64,000 bases of DNA from Chitinophagaceae bacterium (GTDB lineage: Bacteria > Bacteroidota > Bacteroidia > Chitinophagales > Chitinophagaceae). This document shows, one piece after another, positions 9,756 to 18,373 of the stretch. How positions within the stretch are numbered: the stretch's first letter is position 1; every line of letters starts with the position of its first letter. The translations under genes and the position numbers were made by a program. The stretch is taken from the NCBI GenBank assembly GCA_016721385.1, contig JADKIE010000005.1, forward strand, positions 1-64,000, written 5' to 3'. The notes beneath the pieces are model-generated. The model did not search any database. It was not told where the DNA came from and saw nothing but the letters and a program-made list of their open reading frames with translations.

Positions 9756-10322
9756 TTAATTGCCGTTTTTATATTGTGCAAAAAATAATTTTTTTAATCG
9801 CATTAAACACTTGTATTTCTGTGTTTTTGCATTGTCTGCATTGGTATACCCAAATTGGGCAGCAATTTCTTGCATATGCTTCTTTTGAATATAATATGCA
9901 TCCAACAAACTTTTACAAGGTTCTCCAATTTTACCCATAGCTGTTTCCATTAAAGTAAAATCGTTATTATGTTTTTCGTGTGCTTCCAGTTCTTCTTCAA
10001 CAGCTACTGTTTCAGCAACAGAGTCGGTATGATGGCTAAAACGGTTTAATTGTTGTAATCTTTTTAGCCAAAGCCGCCTGCAAACCGAAAAAATATACGT
10101 CCGTAACTGGCAGGTTAGCTCAAAATTACCCGAAATGGCTTTTTCGTATAAAACAATCATTGCCTCCTGAAAAATATCTCTTGCCTCATCAACCGAACCA
10201 TTATTGTTAAGTATAAAGCCTTGAATTACAGAGTAGTTATCTTTATAAATCGTTTCTATAGCCTGCTTATTGTTGTTAGCCAGTCCGTTAATCAGTAAAT
10301 TTTCTTGTTCTAATGTATTCAC
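9756..10322 (-). CDS. ECF-type sigma-70 family RNA polymerase sigma factor
   Basis: 188 residues with sigma region 2 (AIETIYKDNYSVIQGFILNN, DEARDIFQEAMIVLYEKAIS, LRTYIFSVCRRLWLKRLQ) and region 4 (EPCKSLLDAYYIQKKHMQEI, then AAQFGYTNADNAKTQKYKCL). Regions 1 and 3 are absent, as in ECF sigma factors. The gene is followed after 3 bases by the anti-sigma-like protease, which suggests it is held inactive at the membrane until a signal. Target promoters are not evident in the window. Confidence 0.88.
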   Translation of the reverse strand: MNTLEQENLLINGLANNNKQAIETIYKDNYSVIQGFILNNNGSVDEARDIFQEAMIVLYEKAISGNFELTCQLRTYIFSVCRRLWLKRLQQLNRFSHHTDSVAETVAVEEELEAHEKHNNDFTLMETAMGKIGEPCKSLLDAYYIQKKHMQEIAAQFGYTNADNAKTQKYKCLMRLKKLFFAQYKNGN

Positions 10323-10462
10323 CCGGTTGTTGTATTAATACTTTAATTAGTGATTTGTAACCCAAAGCAACGAAAAAAATATTTTTTAAAAAAATGGGTT
10401 ACCTTTTTTTAGTTGCGGTATTTATATGAAATTATAATTTTAAAATTTAAACAAAACAAAAA

Positions 10463-10669
10463 ATGAAAAAAGTATTTTTAGCATTAGCAGTAGTAACTGT
10501 AGCTTTAGTAGCATGTAACAACGAAGGCGAAAAGAAGGCAGAAGAAGTAAAGACTGATTCTCCTAAGGTAGAAACTCCAAAGGTTGATTCTCCAGTAGTT
10601 GCTGCTCCAAAAGCAGATTCTCCGGTAGTTGCTGCTCCAAAAGCAGATTCTCCTGCAGTTAAGAAGTAA
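10463..10669 (+). CDS. Small repeat-bearing lipoprotein
   Basis: 68-residue protein with a lipoprotein signal peptide (MKKVFLALAVVTVALVAC, lipobox LVAC with Cys18) and a charged, Pro/Ala-rich tail with repeats of the type VDSPVVAAPKAD. The tail is probably unstructured and exposed in the periplasm or on the surface. It is read divergently from the ECF sigma operon with 140 bases between the two starts, so it may be one of that sigma factor's targets, but this is inference. A strong terminator lies 75 bases after its stop. Confidence 0.7.
   Translation: MKKVFLALAVVTVALVACNNEGEKKAEEVKTDSPKVETPKVDSPVVAAPKADSPVVAAPKADSPAVKK
10586..10645 (+). repeat. Two tandem 30-bp copies within the lipoprotein gene
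   Basis: Two 30-base units starting GATTCTCC and ending AAAGCA differ at only one base (A/G at the ninth position); a third partial unit follows. The unit is a multiple of three, so copy changes would lengthen or shorten the tail without breaking the frame. Confidence 0.85.
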
Positions 10670-10745
10670 TTCTAGTCGGCTATCGGGTTGCTTGTTTTAT
10701 AATTAGCCGAATTGATATAAGAATTTCATATGGCAAGCAATCGTT

Positions 10746-10780
10746 AATATCCTCTTTATTCATAAAGGGGATATTTTTTT
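10746..10780 (+). terminator. Rho-independent terminator
   Basis: A 14-bp stem (AATATCCTCTTTAT pairing with ATAAAGGGGATATT, with one T-G wobble) and a 2-base loop, followed by a T run. It ends the lipoprotein transcript. Its T run overlaps the TTTG of the next promoter. Confidence 0.85.
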
Positions 10781-10808
10781 GTACAATAACCACACTTGTT
10801 TATATTTG
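10778..10808 (+). promoter_or_regulatory. Bacteroidota-type promoter of the aromatic amino acid operon
   Basis: TTTG at 10778-10781 and TATATTTG at 10801-10808 match the known Bacteroidota -33 and -7 elements (TTTG, TAnnTTTG) with a 19-base spacer, the usual distance. Transcription should begin at about 10812-10815, at or just before the leader-peptide ATG at 10814. Confidence 0.75.
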
Positions 10809-10813
10809 TGAAG

Positions 10814-10888
10814 ATGACAATCAAAAGCTACAACACCAATTTTTATTTTTATTACTATTTTAAAAGTATAAAGGGATGCTTTTGTTAA
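10814..10888 (+). CDS. Phe/Tyr-rich leader peptide of an attenuator
   Basis: A 24-codon reading frame MTIKSYNTN then FYFYYYF then KSIKGCFC and stop. Seven consecutive codons are Phe or Tyr (10841-10861) and nine of 24 residues are aromatic. It lies between a consensus promoter and a terminator, immediately upstream of the Phe/Tyr biosynthesis operon. This is the arrangement of leader peptides that sense charged tRNA by ribosome stalling. The start codon coincides with the expected transcription start, so it may be translated from a leaderless or nearly leaderless message. No conserved protein function is expected. Confidence 0.82.
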   Translation: MTIKSYNTNFYFYYYFKSIKGCFC

Positions 10889-10912
10889 AACTGAACCTAA
10901 ACAGACTAACAT

Positions 10913-10947
10913 AAAAAATCCCGGCTAATAGCTGGGATTTTTGTTTT
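10913..10947 (+). promoter_or_regulatory. Attenuator terminator with possible antiterminator
   Basis: AAAATCCCGGC and GCTGGGATTTT (loop TAATA) form an 11-bp stem with one wobble, followed by a T-rich tract, ending only about 6-10 bases before the pheA ATG. The ATCCC in its left arm (10918-10922) can instead pair with GGGAT at 10873-10877, which lies in the leader reading frame 12 bases after the aromatic codon run. A ribosome stalled on Phe/Tyr codons would leave GGGAT free to pair and prevent termination. A ribosome that reaches the stop codon at 10886 would cover it, and the terminator would form. Confidence 0.78.
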
Positions 10948-10952
10948 GAAAT

Positions 10953-11780
10953 ATGGATATAAAAATTGCTATACAAGGATTTGAAGGAAGTTTTCATCAG
11001 GAAGCTGCCCAAAGGTATTTTGGCAAAAATATTTCCACCATCTGCTGCACTACTTTTAAAGAAGTGGTAAAATTAGCTTCTTCAAAAAATGAAAACATTG
11101 CAGGTGTAATGGCTATAGAAAACTCAATTGCCGGAAGCATTTTGCCCAACTATACTTTGCTGCAAAAAAGTAATTTAAAAATAGCGGGAGAAGTTTATTT
11201 GCAAATTAAACAACATTTACTGGTAAATGCTGGGGTTAAAATGGAGGATATAAAAGAAGTACACTCTCATCCAATGGCACTTTTGCAATGTGCAGAGTAT
11301 TTGGATAAGCAAACCTGGAAGTTGATAGAAACAGACGACACTGCATTAAGTGCAAAACATGTGCATCAACATAAAAGCAAGCATATTGCTGCAGTGGCAA
11401 GCAAACTTGCTGCCCGGTTATACAATCTGCAAATAATTGCTCCTAATATTCATACACAAAAAAATAATTATACCCGATTTTTGGTTTTGAAGAGGGAAAA
11501 TTATGCTGTTAAAATTGAAGATGCAGATAAAGCTTCTATAAATTTTGTTACGAATCATAAAAAAGGAAGCCTTGCAAAAGTATTGGGTATAATTGCCGAA
11601 GCCGGCATTAATTTAAGCAAACTGCAAAGCATGCCTATACCGGGCAGCAATTTTCAATATTCTTTTCATGCCGATTTAGAATTTGATAATAAACGGCAAT
11701 TTGATAATGTAATTATATTGCTTAAAAAACTAACACAAAATATAACAGTATTTGGGATATATAAAAACGGTAAAAAATGA
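10953..11780 (+). CDS. pheA: Prephenate dehydratase with ACT domain
   Basis: Converts prephenate to phenylpyruvate, the committed step to phenylalanine. The catalytic domain runs from IAIQGFEGSFHQEAAQRYFG through GVMAIENSIAGSILPNYTLL to the TRF motif in NNYTRFLVL. A C-terminal ACT domain (NFVTNHKKGSLAKVLGIIAE, ending SFHADLEFDN) is the usual site of Phe feedback. 275 residues is normal for the monofunctional enzyme. It is the first structural gene after the attenuator and overlaps the next gene by 4 bases (ATGA), suggesting translational coupling. Confidence 0.93.
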   Translation: MDIKIAIQGFEGSFHQEAAQRYFGKNISTICCTTFKEVVKLASSKNENIAGVMAIENSIAGSILPNYTLLQKSNLKIAGEVYLQIKQHLLVNAGVKMEDIKEVHSHPMALLQCAEYLDKQTWKLIETDDTALSAKHVHQHKSKHIAAVASKLAARLYNLQIIAPNIHTQKNNYTRFLVLKRENYAVKIEDADKASINFVTNHKKGSLAKVLGIIAEAGINLSKLQSMPIPGSNFQYSFHADLEFDNKRQFDNVIILLKKLTQNITVFGIYKNGKK

Positions 11781-12934
11781 TAACAGCAAACAGGTTAGAA
11801 GGAGTAGGAGAGTATTATTTTTCTCAAAAGTTGAGAGAAATTGATGCCATGAATAGGGCAGGGAAAGATGTAATTAATTTAGGTATCGGTAGCCCGGATA
11901 TGCCGCCGCATCATGCTGTTATAAAAGTGTTACAGGAGGAAAGTGCAAAAGCGAATACACATTCTTATCAATCGTATAAAGGAAGCCCGGTTTTTAGGAA
12001 TGCAATTAAAACATGGTATAAAAAATGGTACAATGTTGAGCTAAATGCCGATACCGAAATATTGCCATTGCTTGGTAGTAAAGAAGGTATAATGCATATT
12101 TGCATGACGTACTTGAATGAAGGCGATTTTGTTTTAATTCCTAATCCGGGTTATCCTACATACAAAAGCGCTGCAACAATTGCCGGCGCAAAATGTATGG
12201 AATATAATTTAATCGAAGAAAACAACTGGCTGCCTGATTTTAAAGAGATAGAAAATAACCTGTATGTAAACAGGGTAAAACTAATGTTTGTTAACTACCC
12301 AAACATGCCAACCGGTCAATTGCCTACGGCAGAAATGTTTTCGCAGTTAATTAAATTTGCTAAAAAATATAATATTCTTATAATACATGATAATCCGTAC
12401 AGTTTTATTTTAAACAATAATCCTCAAAGTATTTTAAGTATTGATGGCGCAAAAGATTGTGTAATTGAACTTAACTCGTTAAGCAAAAGCCATAATATGG
12501 CAGGCTGGCGAATAGGTATGTTATGCGGTGCACAGCAACGTATAGACGATATTTTACGTTTTAAAAGTAATATGGATAGTGGTATGTTTTTGCCAGTGCA
12601 ATTAGCTGCGGCAAAAGCTTTGGAGTTAGATGAACATTGGTATAGTTCTGTAAATGAAGTGTATCTGCAACGCAAACAAAAAGTTTTTGATTTGCTTGAT
12701 TTGCTTAATTGTACGTACAACAAAAGTCAGGCAGGGTTGTTTGTTTGGGCATCTGTACCAGCAATGTATAAAGATGGATATGAACTGAGCGATAAAATTT
12801 TGCAAAATAGTAATGTGTTTATTACTCCCGGAGGTATTTTTGGCAGTAATGGAAATAATTTTGTGCGGATAAGTTTGTGCAGTAAAGAAGAAAAAATTAC
12901 AGAATCAATTAACAGAATAAAAGGAATAATATGA
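11777..12934 (+). CDS. Class I/II PLP-dependent aminotransferase, probably aromatic
   Basis: Fold type I aminotransferase of 385 residues. Landmarks: INLGIGSPDMPPHHAVIKVL, LGSKEGIMHICMTYLNEGDF, VNYPNMPTGQLP (the NPTG-like turn), IIHDNPYS, and the PLP lysine in LNSLSKSHNMAGWRIGML. Its position between pheA and tyrA, with 4-base overlaps on both sides, indicates transamination of phenylpyruvate and 4-hydroxyphenylpyruvate (or prephenate). The specificity is inferred from context, as aspartate and LL-diaminopimelate aminotransferases share the fold. Confidence 0.88.
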   Translation: MITANRLEGVGEYYFSQKLREIDAMNRAGKDVINLGIGSPDMPPHHAVIKVLQEESAKANTHSYQSYKGSPVFRNAIKTWYKKWYNVELNADTEILPLLGSKEGIMHICMTYLNEGDFVLIPNPGYPTYKSAATIAGAKCMEYNLIEENNWLPDFKEIENNLYVNRVKLMFVNYPNMPTGQLPTAEMFSQLIKFAKKYNILIIHDNPYSFILNNNPQSILSIDGAKDCVIELNSLSKSHNMAGWRIGMLCGAQQRIDDILRFKSNMDSGMFLPVQLAAAKALELDEHWYSSVNEVYLQRKQKVFDLLDLLNCTYNKSQAGLFVWASVPAMYKDGYELSDKILQNSNVFITPGGIFGSNGNNFVRISLCSKEEKITESINRIKGII

Positions 12935-13761
12935 ATGTTGCAATAATTGGAGTAGGATTAATTGGCGGATCGATGGCACTGGCATTGAAAGAAAAAGGCA
13001 TTGCAAAAAAGATAATCGGAGTAGATAATTCCGCAGCTAATCTTTCAAAAGCATTGGACTTAAGTATTATTGATGAAGCCATGCCATTAGAAGATGCAAT
13101 ACAAAAAAGTGAAATTATTTTTGTATGCATCCCTGTTGATGCTACCATTGATAGTGTAAAAAAAGTATTGAGTTTAATTACAGATAAACAAATTGTTATT
13201 GATACAGGCTCTACTAAATTTGCGTTGTGCAATGAAATAAAAAATCATCTAATGCGTAAACAATTTGTTGCTACGCATCCTATGTGGGGAACAGAATACA
13301 GCGGTCCGGGAGCCGCTGTTAAAAACGCTTTTGCAGGCAGGGCTTGTGTTATTTGCAATAAAGAAGAATCAAGTATTGAGGTGCTTGAAGTTGTAGAAAA
13401 CATGTATAATGCCATAGGTATGCATATTATTTATATGGATGCATTAAACCATGATGTACATGCTGCGTATGTAAGCCATATATCACACATTACATCGTTT
13501 GCATTGGCTAATACAGTATTAGAAAAGGAGAAAGAAGAAGATGCTATTTTTGAAATGGCCGGCGGCGGTTTTGAAAGTACAGTACGTTTGGCAAAGAGCA
13601 ATAGTGCCATGTGGGCACCCATTTTTATGCAAAACAAAGAAAATGTTTTAGATGTTTTGAATGAGCATATATCTCAGCTACGAAAATTTAAAGCAAGTTT
13701 GGAAAAAGAGAATATGGAATACTTAATAGAATTGATGGAAAATGCAAATAGAATAAAATGA
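12931..13761 (+). CDS. tyrA: Prephenate dehydrogenase
   Basis: Oxidative decarboxylation of prephenate to 4-hydroxyphenylpyruvate on the tyrosine branch. An N-terminal Rossmann domain (VAIIGVGLIGGSMALALKEK) and an acidic residue after strand 2 (IIGVDNS) suggest NAD use. The active-site region VATHPMWGTEYSGPGAA follows, then the helical dimerisation domain with the His in HDVHAAYVSHISHITSFALA. 276 residues with no ACT domain, so feedback, if any, acts elsewhere. It overlaps the aminotransferase by 4 bases. Confidence 0.92.
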   Translation: MNVAIIGVGLIGGSMALALKEKGIAKKIIGVDNSAANLSKALDLSIIDEAMPLEDAIQKSEIIFVCIPVDATIDSVKKVLSLITDKQIVIDTGSTKFALCNEIKNHLMRKQFVATHPMWGTEYSGPGAAVKNAFAGRACVICNKEESSIEVLEVVENMYNAIGMHIIYMDALNHDVHAAYVSHISHITSFALANTVLEKEKEEDAIFEMAGGGFESTVRLAKSNSAMWAPIFMQNKENVLDVLNEHISQLRKFKASLEKENMEYLIELMENANRIK

Positions 13762-13870
13762 ATCATAATATAATTTCTTTTTATGGGTTCATGTGTAGTC
13801 TTACCACGAGAATTAGAGTAAAATTATTTATAGACGAAGCGTTGAATAAAGTATAAAAAATTAAAAGCGA

Positions 13871-14938
13871 ATGAACGAATTAATCTCTCAAAAGTGGAAT
13901 AAACGACCATTAATTATTAGCGGCCCTTGCAGCGCTGAAACAGAAGAGCAAGTGCTGGAAACTGCTGCCAGACTGGCCAAAACAGGCAAGGTAGATGTTT
14001 TACGTGCAGGTATTTGGAAGCCTCGAACTAAACCGGGTTTGTTTGAAGGTATTGGTACAAAAGGACTGGCTTGGTTGGCCAATGCAAAAAAAATAACAGG
14101 CTTACCCATTACTGTCGAAGTGGCAACGGCAAAGCATGTAGAAGATGCATTACAGTTTGATGTAGACATGCTTTGGATTGGTGCAAGAACTACCGTAAAT
14201 CCGTTTAGTGTACAGGAAGTTGCAGATGCTTTACGGGGAGCCAATGTTCCTGTGTTAATAAAAAATCCGATTAATCCCGATTTGGAATTATGGACAGGAG
14301 GAATAGAACGGTTGCAACAAGTTGGAGTTAAAGACGTAGGGATGATTCATCGTGGTTTTTCATCTTATGGAAATACCGAATATCGCAACGCACCTATGTG
14401 GCACTTGCCTATTGAAATGAAACGCAGGTTTGCAGGTATGCCTTTAATTTGCGATCCATCACATATTTGCGGCAACAGGCAAATGTTACAATCTGTTGCA
14501 CAAAAAAGTATTGATTTGGATTTTGATGGTATAATGATAGAAAGCCGTATTGATCCTGATAACGCATGGAGCGATGCAAAACAACAGGTAGCACCGGAAG
14601 TTTTAGTGGAAATATTAGATGCTTTAATATGGCGTAGCGAAAATACGGATGAAAAAGAATTTGTAACTGCCTTAGCTTCGCTTAGAGAACAAATTAACCA
14701 GCTAGACGATGAGTTGATGACAATTTTGGGGCAACGTATGAAAATTGCCGATAAAATTGGAGAATATAAAAAGAATAATAATATTACTATTTTACAAACC
14801 AACAGATGGAACGAAATTTTGGAGAAGGCATTTGCTAAAGGCGATAAACTGGGGTTAAGTAAAGAATTTATTACTAAGTATTTTGATGCCATACATTTAG
14901 AAAGCATAAACCATCAAAATAATGTGATGAACTCATAG
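13871..14938 (+). CDS. Bifunctional 3-deoxy-7-phosphoheptulonate synthase / chorismate mutase
   Basis: First enzyme of the shikimate pathway fused to a type II chorismate mutase. Residues 1-250 form a KDO8P-synthase-like type I DAHP synthase (LIISGPCSAETEEQ, VLRAGIWKPRTKPG, MLWIGARTTVNPF, VLIKNPINPD, PLICDPSHICGNR, DGIMIESRIDPDNAWSDAKQ). Residues about 265-355 form the mutase helices (LREQINQLDDELMTILGQRM, KIADKIGEYKKNNN). In related enzymes the mutase domain also mediates feedback by prephenate or chorismate. A 109-base gap separates it from tyrA, with no clear terminator. Confidence 0.92.
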   Translation: MNELISQKWNKRPLIISGPCSAETEEQVLETAARLAKTGKVDVLRAGIWKPRTKPGLFEGIGTKGLAWLANAKKITGLPITVEVATAKHVEDALQFDVDMLWIGARTTVNPFSVQEVADALRGANVPVLIKNPINPDLELWTGGIERLQQVGVKDVGMIHRGFSSYGNTEYRNAPMWHLPIEMKRRFAGMPLICDPSHICGNRQMLQSVAQKSIDLDFDGIMIESRIDPDNAWSDAKQQVAPEVLVEILDALIWRSENTDEKEFVTALASLREQINQLDDELMTILGQRMKIADKIGEYKKNNNITILQTNRWNEILEKAFAKGDKLGLSKEFITKYFDAIHLESINHQNNVMNS

Positions 14939-14999
14939 ATGCAACGCTGATGCCGCAGAGTAAACTGATTTTTATATCTGCGTTTATCTGGGAAATTAG
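14939..14999. repeat. Candidate dispersed short repeat
   Basis: The spacer between the DAHP synthase gene and aroB contains GCAACGCTGATGCCGCAGAG and ATCTGCGTTTATCTGGGA, which resemble the CTGCG-rich short repeats scattered in many Bacteroidota genomes. It has no reading frame and no terminator. Only one copy of this type is in the window. Confidence 0.35.
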
Positions 15000-15029
15000 T
15001 TCCAAAGGTGTTCTCTTAAATAATACTAT

Positions 15030-16058
15030 ATGATTAAAGTAGAAAATAAATTTTCGAATAGAATGGTGGCGTATTATTTTGATGCTTCTTTTTCGTTTAT
15101 TGATACCTTAGCTGATAAGCATAATTGTATTTTGCTTACCGATAAAAATATAGCTGAGTTATATCAGTCAAAATTCAGCTCGTATAAAACAATTGTAATT
15201 GAGGCTGGTGAAGCTTTTAAGCAACAATATACTGTTGATACTATTATTCAACAATTAATTGAGTTAGGTGCAGATAGAAAAACAACTTTAGTTGGTATTG
15301 GCGGTGGCGTTGTTACCGATATTACCGGTTATGTAGCCAGCGTTTACATGAGAGGAATAGATTTTGCCTTTGTTCCTACAACAATTTTAGCAATGGTAGA
15401 TGCTGCCATAGGTGGTAAAAATGGTATTGATGTTGGGGTGTATAAAAATATGGTGGGCACAATTAATCAGCCAAAATATTTGTTGTACGATTTTTCTTTT
15501 TTAGAAACCTTACCCAACGAGCAATGGATAAATGGCTTTGCCGAAATTATTAAACATGCTTGTATAAAAGATGCGTTACTTTTTCAAGAGTTGGAAAACA
15601 ATACGTTAGATGTGTATAAGACTAACAAAGATGTGCTGGTAGACTTAATTAAAAAAAATGCAACCCTTAAAACAGATGTAGTTGTAAAGGATGAGTATGA
15701 GACAAGTGAACGAAAACTGCTGAATTTTGGCCACACATTTGGGCATGCTATTGAAAATTTATACCAATTACCACATGGCCATGCTATAAGTATTGGGATG
15801 GTGATTGCAGCAAAAATATCTGAAGAAATAAATAATCTTTATTCCGATGAAAAAGAAAGGCTAACTCAACTTTTGCAAAAATATGGTTTACCAATACAAC
15901 TAAATTTTGATAAAGAAAAAGTTTTATCCATTTTAAAAATGGATAAAAAAAGAGTGAAAGAAGAAATAGATTTCATCTTACTAAATAATATTGGCGAAGC
16001 TGTTATTATGCCTATTTCATTAACGCAAGTAGAAGATTTAGTGAATCAAATTTTATAA
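15030..16058 (+). CDS. aroB: 3-dehydroquinate synthase
   Basis: NAD- and metal-dependent cyclisation of DAHP to 3-dehydroquinate. Motifs include the glycine-rich GIGGGVVTDITGYVASVYMR, PTTILAMVDAAIGGKNGIDV, NGFAEIIKHACI and the metal-ligand region LLNFGHTFGHAIENLYQLPHGHAISIG. 342 residues, typical for the family. The aroA start follows its stop directly, so the two genes are almost certainly co-translated. Confidence 0.94.
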   Translation: MIKVENKFSNRMVAYYFDASFSFIDTLADKHNCILLTDKNIAELYQSKFSSYKTIVIEAGEAFKQQYTVDTIIQQLIELGADRKTTLVGIGGGVVTDITGYVASVYMRGIDFAFVPTTILAMVDAAIGGKNGIDVGVYKNMVGTINQPKYLLYDFSFLETLPNEQWINGFAEIIKHACIKDALLFQELENNTLDVYKTNKDVLVDLIKKNATLKTDVVVKDEYETSERKLLNFGHTFGHAIENLYQLPHGHAISIGMVIAAKISEEINNLYSDEKERLTQLLQKYGLPIQLNFDKEKVLSILKMDKKRVKEEIDFILLNNIGEAVIMPISLTQVEDLVNQIL

Positions 16059-17353
16059 ATGAACGTTACTATACAGCCATCAAAAATAAACGGAACAATA
16101 GATGCACCTGCCAGCAAAAGTAGCATGCAAAGGGCTTGTGCAGCAGCTATTGCAAAAGAGGGGCATACATTAATTAAAAATGCCGGAATATCCAACGATG
16201 ATAAAGCGGCCTTAGAATTAGTAAAAGATTTAGGAGCATTTGCAGTTGATTACTTAGATGATGGAAGTATTGTTATTATTAGTGATGGTATTTCTATAAA
16301 AACAGATACACTTAATTGTGGGGAAAGTGGATTGAGTATAAGAATGTTTATGCCCCTTATTGCATTAGACAAAAATGAAGTTACTATAAATGGAAGTGGT
16401 AGTTTGGTAAAAAGACCAATGATTTTTTTTGATGAGGTTTTCCCAAAGCTTGATGTAAAAATAAAAAGTAATAATGGAAAAATCCCAATTACAATTAAAG
16501 GGCCACTATTACCTAAGAACATTGAAATTGATGGCTCATTAAGTTCACAGTATTTAACAGGATTGTTAATGGCTTACTCCGCTGCTGATGCAAAAGATGT
16601 AACTATAAAAGTTAAGGATTTAAAAAGCAAGCCTTATATTGATTTGACTTTATCTGTAATGCAATCATTTGGCATGAAAATGCCTGTAAATAAGGGTTAC
16701 ACTGATTTTTACTTTGAGAATACAAATCATTTCTATCCATTCACTTATCAAGAGTATATGGTTGAAGGCGATTGGAGCAGTGCATCTTTTTATTAGTAGC
16801 TGGTGCTATTGCAGGTAATATTGTTGTAACCGGATTAGATGTATTTAGCACACAAGCAGATAAAGTTATTTTAAATGCTTTGAGAGATAGTGGCTGCAGT
16901 TTATCTGTTCAAGAAAAAATAATAGAATGTGGTATTCCTGCATTGGGTAGTAGTAGCTTAAAACCTTTTCATTTTAACGCAACCGATTGCCCCGATTTAT
17001 TTCCACCATTAGTAGCTTTAGCAGCATATTGTAACGGCACATCTGTAATTGAGGGTGTAAGCAGATTAGCATATAAAGAAAGTAACAGGGCATTAACTTT
17101 ACAAACAGAGTTTGCAAAAATGGGAGTTGAAATTATTTTGCAAGACGATTTGATGATGATAAATGGTGGAGTAGGTGTAAAAGGCGCTGTTGTACACTCA
17201 CAACAAGATCATAGAATTGCAATGGCTTGTGCCATTTCTGCATTAAAAGCAGAAGCGGCAACTGTGATTGAAGAAGCAGAAGCTATCAACAAATCGTACC
17301 CCGATTTTTATAAGCATTTGAAAATGCTGGGAGCAAATGTATCTTTACCATAA
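16059..17353 (+). CDS. aroA: 3-phosphoshikimate 1-carboxyvinyltransferase (EPSP synthase)
   Basis: Joins phosphoenolpyruvate to shikimate-3-phosphate. N-terminal domain: INGTIDAPASKSSMQRACAA (shikimate-3-phosphate site), NCGESGLSIRMFMPLIALD, IDGSLSSQYLTGLLMAYSAA, EGDWSSASF. A T is missing near 16792, after which the frame continues LLVAGAIAGNIVVTG to CPDLFPPLVALAAYC, the EGVSRLAYKES stretch and HSQQDHRIAMACAISALKA (the DHR motif). About 431 residues. The DFFPP/DLFPP variant is common in Bacteroidota. Confidence 0.93.
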
Positions 17354-17363
17354 AATATAAAAT

Positions 17364-18351
17364 GTGAACAGTTTTGGAAAATTATTTGGCGTACAAATTT
17401 TTGGCGAATCGCATGGCGAATGTGGGCATAACAATAGATGGTTGCCCGGCTGGCTTGCCCTTATCTGTTAATGATTTTGTAAACGATATTGAAAGAAGAA
17501 AAGGAGGAATTAAAGGAACAACACCACGTAAAGAAGATGATATTCCACTAATAAAAACAGGTGTATTTAATGGTAAAACAACCGGAGCACCATTAACTAT
17601 TTTATTTGAAAATAATAATATCAGAAGTACAGATTATGAAAAACAAATAGCTATACCAAGACCTGGACATGCCGACTTTGTTGCCAATAAAAAATTTGCT
17701 GGTTACGAGGATTACAGAGGCAGTGGGCATTTTAGCGGCAGACTTACCGTTTGTTTGGTTGCTGCAGGCGTAGTAGCCAAATTACTTTTAAAAGAAATAA
17801 AAATTGAAGCAACCATAAAAGAAATTGGTGGAGAAACTGATATTGACAAAGGTTTGCAAAAGGCCATTGATGCAAAGGATAGTGTAGGCGGTGTTATTGA
17901 ATGTAAAGTAAACGGATTGCCTGTTGGGTTAGGCGAACCCTTTTTTAATTCGGTAGAGTCGTTAATTAGCCATGCAGTATTTGCTATACCAGCGGTAAGA
18001 GGCGTTGAATTTGGAACAGGCTTTGCTGCTGCAAAAATGTTTGGCAGTAAGCACAACGATGCAATAGCAGATGCAACAGGTAAAACAATAACTAACCATG
18101 CAGGCGGTGTGGTTGGTGGTATTACAAATGGTAATGAGTTGGCGTTTAGAGTGGCCATAAAACCAACATCATCTACACCAATAGAACAACAATCATTAAA
18201 TTGGGAAACAAATAAAGTTGAAAATTTTTCTGTAAAAGGGCGCCACGATTTATGTATAGCATTAAGAGTGCCTGTAGTTTTAGAGGCTGTTACCGCAATT
18301 GTTTTAGCTGATTTAATGATGATGGAGCAACGGATAAAAAGAGTAGTATAA
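17364..18351 (+). CDS. aroC: Chorismate synthase
   Basis: FMN-dependent last step to chorismate. The N-terminus reads NSFGKLFGVQIFGESHGEC in the frame of a GTG at 17364 (an ATG overlaps it by one frame), then a frame change at about 17422 continues as VGITIDGCPAGLPLSVNDF. Other signatures are RRKGGIKGTTPRKEDDIP, RPGHADFVANKKF, EDYRGSGHFSGRLT, and GRHDLCIALRVPVVLEA. Slightly short (about 329 residues) but complete. Last gene of the operon; aroQ/aroD, aroE and aroK are not nearby. Confidence 0.93.
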
Positions 18352-18373
18352 TTTATCTTTAAAATATAAGCTT

